Shown: piece by piece, positions 20,041-30,556 of the stretch
Position numbering within the stretch: the first letter of the stretch is position 1
How the letters are laid out: every line of letters begins with the position of its first letter
Origin: Lampris incognitus
Taxonomy: Eukaryota; Chordata; Actinopteri; Lampriformes; Lampridae
Direction: 5' to 3'
Length of the DNA: 64,000 nt
Assembly: GCF_029633865.1 (NCBI RefSeq)
Contig: NC_079211.1
Span: 149,967,249-150,031,248 of the forward strand
Made by a program: the position numbers and the translations under genes
The notes under the pieces: model-generated
Seen by the model: the letters and a program-made list of their open reading frames with translations, nothing else
Database searches by the model: none
Told to the model about the DNA's origin: nothing

Positions 20041-20241
20041 CTGGTGCAGAAGAAAACAACCATAGCCTCAGCTTACTTGTCGGACAACAGCTACTGGTTT
20101 CAGTGGAAACAGATCGGCGGCGGAAGACATTGCCTGCTACAATCCGTGGCTGAACCCAACAAGCACCTCTTCATCAACCAGGAAAACAAAGTCGTCCTGA
20201 GCTCAAACAAACAGGAGATTCTTCTTTTCTGCCGCTTGTAG
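20041..20241 (+). CDS. IL-1-family-like cytokine, last coding exon
   Basis: Acceptor GTATCCACAG ends at 20040; stop TAG at 20239-20241; 66 codons, LVQKKTTIASAYLSD… to …EILLFCRL. The segment HCLLQSVAEPNKHLFIN then QENKVVL lines up with the conserved IL-1-family stretch (Phe-x-Ser-Ala/Val-x-x-Pro…Tyr/Phe-Ile, then an AEN-like turn and a Val-x-Leu strand), with a two-residue insertion after Pro. A preceding WFQWKQI fits the FxF strand. Together the three exons give 141 residues, near the size of a bare IL-1 domain (~150). Such cytokines act outside the cell on IL-1-receptor-type TIR receptors; whether this one is active is unknown. Alternatives: another beta-trefoil protein, or a decayed paralogue. 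Confidence 0.65.
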   Translation: MVQKKTTIASAYLSDNSYWFQWKQIGGGRHCLLQSVAEPNKHLFINQENKVVLSSNKQEILLFCRL

Positions 20242-20400
20242 GAGTCTCAATAGGCCACGAGAAAGTAGAGAGGCCGTGGAATCGTCCTGCAAAGTGCATT
20301 GCGCTTAGCGTGGCTTTAGTGCCCAAGCCCCTGCAGTAGTTACTGTTGTTTTCAAGTATCATAGCGGCACATAGAAAATGGAGAGGTTGTTGCACCCTGA

Positions 20401-20406
20401 AATAAA
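20401..20406 (+). terminator. Polyadenylation signal AATAAA
   Basis: AATAAA 160 bp after the stop codon, the first such hexamer downstream; gives a short 3' UTR for the cytokine-like gene. Confidence 0.5.
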
Positions 20407-20449
20407 TTGCTTAAAATTAGGAAATATCTCTGCTGCACAGAGCACACCC

Positions 20450-20905
20450 AGACAGCATCCGGATGTGGGCCACTTCAGGCAATGATGCAGCACCGAGGGC
20501 CTTCTTCTGGCCCTGACAAAATGGATGTGAGCCTGAAGTGGCCCACATGTATAATAGCAAATGGGGCCCAAATACGCCAAATCACATGTGGGCCTTTTCG
20601 GGCAAAGATGCGGTGCTCTGGGCAACATGTGGTCTGGATGTGACCCTGAAGAGGCCCGTGTGGTAAATGGTGAATATGGCCCAAATATCACAGAACAAAT
20701 ATGGCCACCTTTGGCAAATATGTGGCACATGCGACATTGCTATGGCTTGGTTCTGGCCCAGATCCGGCAAACAGGAATGGACCGGATGAAGTGTCGGGTG
20801 AGGGACAGGCCCGAGCCACAGCAATTTTGCTCTCTGGGCATGTAAATATAAAAAGCTTGATGACGATGGCGAAAACAAGCCTGCTCCACAAGGAAGTGCC
20901 CCCAG
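20450..20905 (+). mobile_element. Non-autonomous repeat R2, copy 1
   Basis: Repetitive GTGGGCC / CACATGTGGGCC phrases and internal inverted segments (GGCCACTTCAGG versus CCTGAAGTGGCC). A full reverse-complement copy lies at 53865-54315, matching landmark by landmark (GCAAACAGGA, CTGGCCCAGATCCGG, CACAGCAATTTTGC). No coding sequence. Probably a palindromic DNA-transposon derivative; class not recognised. Confidence 0.6.
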
Positions 20906-20930
20906 GTTAACCTCTGCTATCACACCTTAG

Positions 20931-21490
20931 CCCTAACCCTAGCCTCATTGCCGTCCTAATGCTTGCAGTCACCAGTTGTTCTGTGCTAAGTATTACCGGA
21001 CCCTCTCACAATGTTGGAGGTACGGATGCTTTGACACAAGCAGCCTATGTAGTAAAGCTGCACGATGCTGTTTTAGGGAGCTCATTTTGACATGACACCT
21101 GACTGTGTAACCACGTACAGTAGGTTGTGTATGTCATGTTTTGTGATGGAGTTACGTTGTCTCCTCACTGTCCACATTACAGCTGAAATATCTTAATTCA
21201 GTCTAAAAAAAAAAAAGCCATTTTACCCAGTTGGTATAGGTAGGAAACACTGCAATTTCTTTTTATTTCAAAAGGCAATCATAGTTTGTGAACTGTTTAA
21301 GCGCAATAACTCCTGCATTTTTCAAAAAGCTCCTTTTTTTTGTGTCAAAGGCAATTCTGCCCTGAAAAAACCCCAGAAGGAATTACTCATGTGTTGTGAA
21401 ACTTTGCTTACACGGTGCAAAGTTCCCTTCTTCACCAAGAAACTGAGGAATTCATTATGTCGTGTATCTACTATGTCAAGCAATTGTGAA
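20931..21490. other. No recognised feature
   Basis: AT-rich sequence after the cytokine-like gene and repeat R2; poly-A tract near 21206-21217. No gene or repeat recognised. Confidence 0.4.
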
Positions 21491-21491
21491 G

Positions 21492-21718
21492 TCGGATGTG
21501 GGTGTGTGTCCTGGTCGCTGCACTAGCGCCTGGGGAATAGCATGATCCTCCCACGCGCTACGTCCCCCTGGTGAAACTCCTCACTGTCAGGTGAAAAGAA
21601 GCGGCTGGTGACTCCACATGTATGGGAGGAGGCATGTGGTGGTCTGCAGCCCTCCCCGGATTGGCAGAGGGGGTGGAGCAGAGACCCGGACGGCTCGGAG
21701 AGTGGGGGGATTGGAATA
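21492..21718 (+). mobile_element. SINE family B, headless copy with internal deletion
   Basis: Starts at GGATGTGGGTGTGTGTCCTG; GCACTAGCGCCT joins directly to GGGGAATAGCATG, so the middle is deleted. Continues to AGTGGGGGGATTGG. No tRNA head. Confidence 0.75.
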
Positions 21719-21734
21719 ATAATTTTGTACCAAA

Positions 21735-21811
21735 AAATATATTATATATCTACATATTTATATCTATCTATATATCTATATCTATGTATCTATCTATATC
21801 TATATATATAT
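21735..21811. repeat. (TATC)n/(TA)n microsatellite
   Basis: Mixed TATC and TA steps directly before the hairpin at 21812. Confidence 0.9.
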
Positions 21812-21857
21812 ATCCAGTGAGTTAAGTAAATTGTTGAATTTACTTGACTCACTGGAT
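21812..21857. repeat. 20-bp inverted repeat, 6-nt loop
   Basis: ATCCAGTGAGTTAAGTAAAT (21812-21831) and ATTTACTTGACTCACTGGAT (21838-21857), one mismatch. It adjoins a TA/TATC tract, like the ends of TA-targeting palindromic MITEs. Confidence 0.8.
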
Positions 21858-22097
21858 TAATTTGCTCCTTATTTGTTGAGCAGTTTCCCTACGGTTGAGT
21901 GTTTCAGTCCTTCCATTATCCAAGCTGCTTAACAAAGTTATACATATATGTATACAGAGAAACTGAGGAATGTACATTTTGCTTTTGTAAACAGTATATT
22001 TAACAATAAAGAACTTGGAAAGAATTTTATTTGTGTTTTATTCTGCGTTCAACAGCAAGTCATGCTCGATACAGAGTTCATACAAAAATGGTGTTGG

Positions 22098-22099
<2 letters not shown>

Positions 22100-22149
<50 letters not shown>
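22100..22149. repeat. (TG)n microsatellite
   Basis: TG run; a second TG run follows a TATC tract at 22252-22280. Confidence 0.95.
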
Positions 22150-22151
<2 letters not shown>

Positions 22152-22228
22152 GTCAATGTTATATAATTGTATTTTAATAATTTTTCAATATATTCAATTC
22201 AATATTACATTTCATATCGATATATCTA

Positions 22229-22284
<56 letters not shown>

Positions 22285-23015
22285 GGAACGGTTTCCTTTA
22301 TCTTTAGAGCCTCCCTGCCACTAGGGGCATCGTTCCATTATCTTGAGTATTTTGCCTTCTAGTGGCATAGATAAATACTGCAGTTTCAGCTACTTCCTTT
22401 TCCTGTGACAACAAAGAAAATGGTGTGACAACACAGCAATATTCATGCTCCATCATTAGCCATCACCTAGTTTCTACCCCTTTGAGTGGCGATATCTGTA
22501 AGTAAAGCTATTATCCATCATTGCTAGAATCTTTATTTTGAAGTATTTTTTACATATTTGCTACAGTTTGTATAATTTTGGTAACATGTATGACAGCACA
22601 TTTAATGATGGCATTCAGGCTATACGTTTGATGCTAGCGTAAATACAGTGTTCAGTGCTACACCTGATTAGTTACAACTTACATTTTAGCCCTGCAAAGA
22701 AAATGTTAGTTTTATACTTACCTTTGTTTCCTGAAAAACAGAGGATTAGTTGCCCTAACTGTAACTCCAGATTGAGTAAGCTATTTTGTATTGTATACTG
22801 ATGTATGCTTTTCTGTATGTTTATTTTCAGTTTCACACTTCCTTCTTATTAAATCCCGTCCATATACAACACTGGTCTGTTCCTTGGAGGATATGATGCA
22901 AGGGAGACTTTAGCTGGCTGTAAAACCTAATATAGGACAAGAGTCACATTGGGTGTAGCAGTACAATATATAAATATATTCAATATTCAGTAGTATATAT
23001 AATATATTCAACGTT
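22285..23015. other. No recognised gene
   Basis: AT-rich sequence. The pair GGAACGGTTTCC… / …GCATCGTTCCATTATC at 22284-22345 hints at a short inverted element; nothing else recognised. Confidence 0.35.
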
Positions 23016-23017
23016 AA

Positions 23018-23970
23018 AGTTGTATAATTGTAGAGCCCAATATCACAGATTACAAATATGCCTCAGGGGCTTTACAGCAACACAACATCCTGTCCTTAGA
23101 CCCTCACATAAGTTCTCAGGCAGACGAGGGGAATATAATTTGAGAGGGAAATCAAACTTCAAGACAGGGTGTGTTGGTACCACTTTGGAGAGAGCAGGGG
23201 CATTTCCGTCTGTGGGGTAAAACTGTGGAATAGTCTGAGCATGGAGCTCAAAGTGCAAAGATTACGCAGTTCAAGAAGAAGTACAGAGGACTGATTATCA
23301 AGAGACAGAGGGGTGGTGAAGGGTTCTTTTAACCGTCTAAGTTTTATTTATTTCCCAACATTTCTTATTGCATTTATTTTTTCTTTCTATGTCACCGAGT
23401 GGATATCTGGGTTGTACGTAGCATTGAGATGTGTTTATTCTTGGTGCGGGACATTAGGATGGTTTTCTTCTCCTTTTTTCTCTTATTGTTGTTCACAGTA
23501 GGCGAGGTTGTATTGCGCAGCACAACTTGCACTGAATGTGAACTACACAGTGCAGCGGGAAGTGAGTTTGTAATGTATAGCAGCTGAATTAACTTAAGAG
23601 CAGGTGAGAAGGGGTAGGAAAAATAAGTGTATACTTCCTCCTGCTGCTTTTCCAACATGTAACAAATAATCTGATGCATACGCACATTTGTTCGCTGAGT
23701 GTGATGTGTGGATTTGTTGATCACTTCAGATTATTGGCAATGGATTATCTGTACGTTATATCCTGCTTATTTGCATGTTCGAAATAAATCGTCATTCATT
23801 CATTCACATCGGATAAGGAACAACTCCCTAAAAAACCTTTAACAGGGAGAAAAAAATCGGAAGAAACCTCTGCGAGAGCAACAGAGGAGGGATCTCTCTC
23901 CCAAGACGCACAACGTGACATGGATGTTGTGTTTACACAGCAAAACATTGAAAGAGGATAACAGAATTAT
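23018..23970 (-). mobile_element. CR1/L2-type LINE 3' UTR (minus), split by another LINE
   Basis: 23030-23109 and 23810-23960 together match, in reverse, the 3' UTR of the LINE at 45520-51880 (GGACAGGATGTTGTGTTGC…, AGGGAGTTGTTCCTTATCC…, GAGAGAGATCCCTC…). They are separated by an insertion flanked by TCACAT copies. Only the 3' end is present. Confidence 0.75.
23110..23803 (+). mobile_element. 5'-truncated LINE inserted in another LINE's 3' UTR
   Basis: Target duplication TCACAT at 23104-23109 and 23804-23809. The insert begins with the end of an RT ORF: RGEYNLRGKSNFKTGCVG, RAGAFPSVG, then after a frameshift GVKLWNSLSMELK, a C-terminal RT-ORF pattern of LINEs. The 3' UTR is ~550 bp and the tail is (CATT)n after AATAAATCG. 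Dead copy, younger than the LINE it split. Confidence 0.65.
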
Positions 23971-24094
23971 AATGGAGTTAGAAAATATATGAAGAATATG
24001 ATGAGGATGCCAAGCAGTGTCCAGACGTGAGAGAGAGAGAAAGATAGAGACAGAGAGAGGGAGACAGGGAGAGATTGCACTTACCTAGGTCTTA

Positions 24095-24269
24095 GAATCA
24101 ATCAGTCAGTTACCAGAAGGGCCCAAAACACATCCTCAACCACTTCTTCACATCCTTGCCCACATATCAAAATACTATGTGGCTGCAGGATTGGCCTCTA
24201 CGCTCGCCTGAGGACCTAGAAGGAGACAGTCATACTCGACCTTGAGTGACCACCAATGATGATGATGGG

Positions 24270-24360
<91 letters not shown>
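24095..24360 (+). mobile_element. LINE 3' end with TG-then-AG microsatellite tail
   Basis: The segment CACATCCTTGCCCACATATC … GGATTGGCCTCTACGCTCGCC … GACCACCAATGATGATG corresponds to the C2H2 end and 3' UTR of the minus-strand LINE at 62742-64000, here in plus orientation. It ends in GTGTGTGTGTG followed by (AG)n (24284-24360), the same tail order as that LINE and as 61455-61545. Confidence 0.65.
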
Positions 24361-24364
<4 letters not shown>

Positions 24365-24365
<1 letters not shown>

Positions 24366-24805
24366 ATATGTTCATTTTGAACATATCTATTCGGAAATCC
24401 AACAAGAACACTCAAATTCCAATTACAATCTGATCAAACAGAAATTACGGTTGCTCGAATGCACTATAAAAGACAACCAAACCCCACTGGATTATCCAAT
24501 AACACAAGAAGAATTGGCATAGAAGCTCAAATCCTTAAAACCCAATAAAGCTTGTGGCCCTGACAGCATCAGAAGCGAGATGCTTAAAAACAGCACAGCT
24601 GAGCTGCAAAGGGCAGTACTCCAATTATTCAACATCCTTCTAAGTTCGGGATATTTTCCTGACACCTGGAGCAAAGGGCTTAGAACTCCTATTCATAAAA
24701 ATGGAGACAAATTGGATCCTAATAATTTCAGAGGCATTTGTGTGAGCAGTAGTCTGGGGAAGATGTTTAGTAGCATTTTGAACAATCGAATTCTAACCTG
24801 GCAAT
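24365..24805 (+). pseudogene. LINE reverse transcriptase, N-terminal part
   Basis: Reads LKSLKPNKACGPDSIRSEML (residues that open a LINE RT domain), FPDTWSKGLRTPIHKNGDKL and NNFRGICVSSSLGKMFSSIL. A TAG interrupts the frame at 24520. The next RT segment in protein order is found inverted at 26256-26585, so this is the left piece of a rearranged element. Confidence 0.75.
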
Positions 24806-24953
24806 AGTTCTCAAGCAGGTCAAGTAGTTGTTGCAGCCCACCTGCGGTTGGTGACAACAAAACTAGATCATCTGCATAAAGCAAACATTTTACTTCCATG
24901 TCATACAGGGGGAGACCTGGAGCTGCAGACAGTTCCAGCTGCACCGCCAGTTC

Positions 24954-24955
<2 letters not shown>
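24806..24955 (-). pseudogene. LINE RT catalytic YADD segment, inverted
   Basis: Minus reading: ELSAAPGLPLYDMEVK, CLLYADDLVLLSP, QQLLDLLENYC. YADD holds two of the catalytic aspartates. In protein order it follows 26256-26585, also inverted, so the two were one block before a transposon split them. Confidence 0.8.
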
Positions 24956-24990
<35 letters not shown>

Positions 24991-24993
<3 letters not shown>

Positions 24994-26184
24994 TACCGTT
25001 CAAAAGTTTGGGATCACCCAAACAATTTTGTGTTTTCCATGAAAAGTCACACTTATTCACCACCATATGTTGTGAAATGAATAGAAAATAGAGTCAAGAC
25101 ATTGACAAGGTTAGAAATAATGATTTGTATTTGAAATAATTTTTTTTTTACATCCAACTTTGCTTTCGTCAAAGAATCCTCCATTTGCAGCAATTACAGC
25201 ATTGCAGACCTTTGGCATTCTAGCTGTTAATTTGTTGAGGTAATCTGGAGAAATTGCACCCCACGCTTCCAGAAGCAGCTCCCACAAGTTGGATTGGTTG
25301 GATGGGCACTTCTTTGAGCAGATTGAGTTTCTGGAGCATTACATTTGTGGGGTCAATTAAACGCTCAAAATGGCCAGAAAAAGAGAACTTTCATCTGAAA
25401 CTCGACAGTCTATTCTTGTTCTTAGAAATGAAGGCTATTCCATGCGAGAAATTGCTAAGAAATTGAAGATTTCCTACACCGGTGTGTACTACTCCCTTCA
25501 GAGGACAGCACAAACAGGCTCTAACCAGAGTAGAAAAAGAAGTGGGAGGCCGCGTTGCACAACTGAGCAAGAAGATAAGTACATTAGAGTCTCTAGTTTG
25601 AGAAACAGACGCCTCACAGGTCCCCAACTGGCATCTTCATTAAATAGTACCTGTTAGAGCCTGTTTGTGCTGTCCTCTGAAGGGAGTAGTACACACCGGT
25701 GTAGGAAATCTTCAATTTCTTAGCAATTTCTCGCATGGAATAGCCTTCATTTCTAAGAACAAGAATAGACTGTCGAGTTTCAGATGAAAGTTCTCTTTTT
25801 CTGGCCATTTTGAGCGTTTAATTGACCCCACAAATGTGATGCTCCAGAAACTCAATCTGCTCAAAGAAGTGCCCATCCAACCAATCCAACTTGTGGGAGC
25901 TGCTTCTGGAAGCGTGGGGTGCAATTTCTCCAGATTACCTCAACAAATTAACAGCTAGAATGCCAAAGGTCTGCAATGCTGTAATTGCTGCAAATGGAGG
26001 ATTCTTTGACGAAAGCAAAGTTTGATGTAAAAAAAATCTTATTTCAAATACAAATCATTACTTCTAACCTTGTCAATGTCTTGACTCTATTTTCTATTCA
26101 TTTCACAACATATGGTGGTGAATAAGTGTGACTTTTCATGGAAAACACGAAATTGTTTGGGTGATCCCAAACTTTTGAACGGTA

Positions 26185-26187
<3 letters not shown>
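24991..26187. mobile_element. Palindromic Tc1/mariner derivative, 2 x 535-bp arms
   Basis: Ends CACTACCGTTCAAAAGTTTG and its reverse complement, flanked by TA that has grown to (TA)n (24955-24990 and 26188-26257). Left arm 24991-25525 and right arm 25653-26187 are near-perfect reverse complements of equal length; spacer 25526-25652 is single-copy. Both arms hold the start of the same transposase. It sits in the inverted RT block of a LINE between GLSPTLF and the YADD segment. It cannot make a full transposase. Confidence 0.9.
25370..25657 (+). pseudogene. Tc1-type transposase, N-terminal DNA-binding part only
   Basis: ATG at 25370, 95 codons, starting MARKRELSSETRQSIL. The paired helix-turn-helix region is visible: REIAKKLKISYTGVYYSLQR, then the GRPRxxT hook (SGRPRCTTEQEDKYI) and a second helix-turn-helix beginning RNRRLTGPQLASSL. 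The DDE catalytic domain is absent; the frame runs into the inverted right arm. An identical 49-residue start is encoded on the opposite strand (25808 downwards). A Tc1 N-terminal fragment alone can in principle bind the element's ends; no evidence of expression. Confidence 0.85.
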
Positions 26188-26255
<68 letters not shown>

Positions 26256-26262
<7 letters not shown>

Positions 26263-26585
26263 GTGTTGGGCTAAGTCCACAGCCCTGTCTCACCCCTCTA
26301 TTCTGAGTGAAGAACTCAGTGTATTTGTCTCCAATCTTAACTGCACATTTGTTGTCCGAATACATTGACTTTATTATGTCATACACTTTACCCCCTACAC
26401 CACTTTGTAAAAGTTTATAGTATAGTCCTTCATGCCAAATAAAGTCGAAAGCTTTTTTGAAGTCAATAAAACAAGCAAATATTTTTCCATTTTTGGTTTG
26501 ATTCACATTTTCATTTATGAGGGTGCGTAGGGTGAGGTCCATAGTCCGGTGATTTGGGAAGAAGCCAATTTTACCTTTGCTCAGG
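26256..26585 (-). pseudogene. LINE RT middle segment, inverted
   Basis: Minus reading: SKGKIGFFPNHRTMDLTLRT, KIFACFIDFKKAFDFIWHEG, RGVRQGCGLSPTLF. FxDFKKAFD carries a catalytic Asp and RQGCxLSP is the conserved RT block before YADD. It is truncated at the LF codons by the Tc1 palindrome. Its natural continuation is 24806-24955. Confidence 0.85.
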
Positions 26586-27100
26586 ACAGCATCAGGGAGT
26601 TTCAGTAGGGCAGTGAATAACCTAAAACAAAAAGCTCGCAGAGCTCTATATGCAACTAAAAATAAATTCTTTAACACTGATATACTGATCTCCATCTGGT
26701 GCAAACTGTTTGATAGTGTAATTCTGCCCATTGCACTATATGGAAGTGAGGTATGGGGTCCACTCAGTCTTTCCAGCTACACTAGATGGGACAAGCATCC
26801 AGCAGAAACCCTACATGCTGAATTCTGTAGAATGATTCTGAAAATACAAAGGAAAACACCAAACAATGCATGTAGGGCAGAATTAGGCCGGTTTCTATTA
26901 TTGATAAATGTACAAAAATGATCTCTAAATTTCTGGATGCACTTAAATATTCAAGCCCAACAAATACATTGCACATTAAAGCTCTGAAAACCCAAGAACT
27001 GAACCCCGAAAAGAGTCCCCCGAAGCAGCTGGTTCTGAGACTCACTAACCCTTTAACAAATACTAAGACAAACCATACTCAGGCCAGCACTGCATTCCAA
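26586..27100 (+). pseudogene. LINE RT C-terminal part
   Basis: Plus reading: SGSFSRAVNNLKQKARRALY, LPIALYGSEVWGPLS, RWDKHPAETLHAEFCRMIL, RKTPNNACRAELGRF. This block follows YADD by ~60 residues in related elements; those intervening residues are missing here, so the inversion was accompanied by loss. Frame decays after 26921 and merges into a minisatellite. Confidence 0.8.
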
Positions 27101-27105
27101 ACCAA

Positions 27106-29962
27106 CATGAAGATAAACCAGCTATAACACAAACAAACATGAGGATAAATCAGACTATGAAACAAACCAACATGAGGATGAATTAGCTATAAAACAAGGC
27201 AACATGAGGATAAACCAGCTATAAAACAAACCAACATGAGGATAAACCAGCTATAAAACAAACCAACATGAGGATAAATCAGTTTATAAAACAAACCAAC
27301 ATGAGGATAAATCAGGCTATAAAACAAACCAACATGAGGATAAATCAGACTATAAAACAAACCAACATGAGGATAAATTAGCTATAAAACAAACCAACAT
27401 GAGGATAAATCAGCTATAAAACAAACAAACATGAAGATAAATCAGCTATAAAACAAACCAACATGAGGATAAATCAGTTTATAAAACAAACCAACATGAG
27501 GATAAATCAGACTATAAAACAAACCAACATGAGGATAAATCAGGCTATAAAACAAACAAACATGAGGATAAATCAGCTATAAAACAAACAAACATGAGGA
27601 TAAATCAGCTATAAAACAAACAAACATGAGGATAAATCAGCTATAAAACAAACCAACATGAGGATAAATCAGCTATAAAACAAACCAACATGAGGATAAA
27701 TCAGCTATAAAACAAACCAACATGAGGATAAATCAGTTTATAAAACAAACCAACATGAGGATAAATCAGGCTATAAAACATACCAACATGAGGATAAATC
27801 AGGCTATAAAACATACCAACATGAGGATAAATCAGGCTATAAAACAAACCAACATGAGGATAAATCAGACTATAAAACAAACCAACATGAGGATAAATTA
27901 GCTATAAAACAAACCAACATGAGGATAAATCAGCTATAAAACAAACAAACATGAAGATAAATCAGCTATAAAACAAACCAACACGAGGATAAATCAGTTT
28001 ATAAAACAAACCAACATGAGGATAAATCAGACTATAAAACAAACCAACATGAGGATAAATCAGGCTATAAAACAAACCAACATGAGGATAAATCAGCTAT
28101 AAAACAAACCAACATGAGGATAAATCAGCTATAAAACAAACCAACATGAGGATAAATCAGTTTATAAAACAAACCAACATGAGGATAAATCAGGCTATAA
28201 AACAAACCAACATGAGGATAAATCAGACTATAAAACAAACCAACATGAGGATAAATTAGCTATAAAACAAACCAACATGAGGATAAATCAGCTATAAAAC
28301 AAACAAACATGAAGATAAATCAGCTATAAAACAAACCAACATGAGGATAAATCAGTTTATAAAACAAACCAACATGAGGATAAATCAGACTATAAAACAA
28401 ACCAACATGAGGATAAATCAGGCTATAAAACAAACCAACATGAGGATAAATCAGCTATAAAACAAACCAACATGAGGATAAATCAGCTATAAAACAAACA
28501 TGAGGATAAATCAGACTATAAAACAAACATGAGGGTAAATCAGGCTATAAAACAAACCAACATGAGGATAAATCAGCTATAAAACAAACAAACATGAAGA
28601 TAAATCAGCTATAAAACAAACCAACATGAGGGTAAATCAGGCTATAAAACAAACATGAGGGTAAATCAGGCTATAAAACAAACCAACATGAGGGTAAATC
28701 AGGCTATAAAACAAACCAACATGAGGATAAATCAGCTATAAAACAAACATGAGGGTAAATCAGGCTATAAAACAAACCAACATGAGGATAAATCAGCTAT
28801 AAAACAAACCAACATGAGGATAAATCAGGCTATAAAACAAACCAACATGAGGATAAATCAGGCTATAAAACAAACATGAGGGTAAATCAGGCTATAAAAC
28901 AAACCAACTTGAGGATAAATCAGGCTATAAAACAAACATGAGGGTAAATCAGGCTATAAAACAAACCAACATGAGGATAAATCAGTTTATAAAACAAACC
29001 AACATGAGGATAAATCAGGCTATAAAACAAACCAACATGAGGATAAATCAGGCTATAAAACAAACCAACATGAGGATAAATCAGACTATAAAACAAACCA
29101 ACATGAGGATAAATCAGACTATAAAACAAACCAACATGAGGATAAATCAGCTATAAAACAAACAAACATGAGGATAAATTAGCTATAAAACAAACCAACA
29201 TGAGGATAAATCAGACTATAAAACAAACCAACATGAGGATAAATCAGCTATAAAACAAACAAACATGAGGATAAATTAGCTATAAAACAAACCAACATGA
29301 GGATAAATCAGTTTATAAAACAAACCAACATGAGGATAAATCAGGCTATAAAACAAACCAACATGAGGATAAATCAGGCTATAAAACAAACCAACATGAG
29401 GATAAATCAGCTATAAAACAAACCAACATGAGGATAAATCAGTTTATAAAACAAACCAACATGAGGATAAATCAGCTATAAAACAAACCAACATGAGGAT
29501 AAATCAGCTATAAAACAAACATGAGGATAAATCAGACTATAAAACAAACCAACATGAGGATAAATCAGCTATAAAACAAACAAACATGAGGATAAATCAG
29601 CTATAAAACAAACCAACATGAGGATAAATCAGCTATAAAACAAACCAACATGAGGATAAATCAGCTATAAAACAAACCAACATGAGGATAAATCAGACTA
29701 TAAAACAAACCAACATGAGGATAAATCAGACTATAAAACAAACCAACATGAGGATAAATCAGACTATAAAACAAACCAACATGAGGATAAATCAGACTAT
29801 AAAACAAACCAACATGAGGATAAATCAGCTATAAAACAAACCAACATGAGGATAAATCAGCTATAAAACAAACCAACATGAGGATAAATCAGGCTATAAA
29901 ACAAACATGAGGATAAATCAGGCTATAAAACAAACATGAGGGTAAATCAGGCTATAAAACGA
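27106..29962. repeat. 2.86-kb minisatellite of 32-34-bp units
   Basis: Unit AAACCAACATGAGGATAAAT + CAGCTATAAAAC, with GCTATA, GACTATA, GGCTATA and GTTTATA variants and some units lacking AACC. About 87 units. Higher-order blocks recur (27280-27600, 27720-28050, 28140-28440). It lies inside LINE sequence: RT C-terminus precedes, LINE 3' end follows. Confidence 0.95.
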
Positions 29963-30556
29963 AGCAAGAACAATTATTTGAAACATTGGAACGCTGAAAT
30001 CAAAACTCAAAACAAACTAGAAGTCTATCGGGCCCTAAAAACAAACTATGACTTGGAAGAACACCTCTTAACTGTCAGAGACAGGAAGCAGTGATAGATC
30101 CTCACCAAACACAGGCTCAGTGGCCACAGCCTAGCCACTGAAAAGGGGAGACATAAAAAGACGTGGCTGTCAAAACAGCAATGAACATGTGGTCAGTGCA
30201 TGACAGATGAGGTGGAGACAGAGGTGCACTTCCTCCTTAAATGTGAAAAATTTTAAAAACAGTGACGGGCTTTTGTCAAGGAGCTGGAACATGTGACACC
30301 AGAGTAGCAGGAAATGGATGATGCAGGTGAGCTGCGGGTGGTCCTGCGAGGGGGGCCAGCGGCGAGCATTGCAGCAAGATTTATATTTTCCTGCCACAAC
30401 CTGAGAGACAGTGGGTGATGGCACCTATTGCTACTGTTGTTGTTCGATATCTTAATCATTGTTGTGTTGTGTTGTTGTTTTACATGCTTTGGCAACATGT
30501 ACATAAACGTACGTCATGCCAATAAAGCACATATTGAATTGAATTGAATTGAATTG
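29963..30556 (+). mobile_element. LINE 3' end with (GAATT)n tail
   Basis: Degenerate coding remnants (TGGTCAGTGCATGACAGATG … GAGGTGCACTTCCTCC fits the cysteine/histidine-rich ETEVHFLL segment of the same LINE family), AATAAAGCAC, and the tail TTGAATTGAATTGAATTGAA. It completes the element begun at 24365 if the minisatellite is an internal expansion. Confidence 0.6.
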
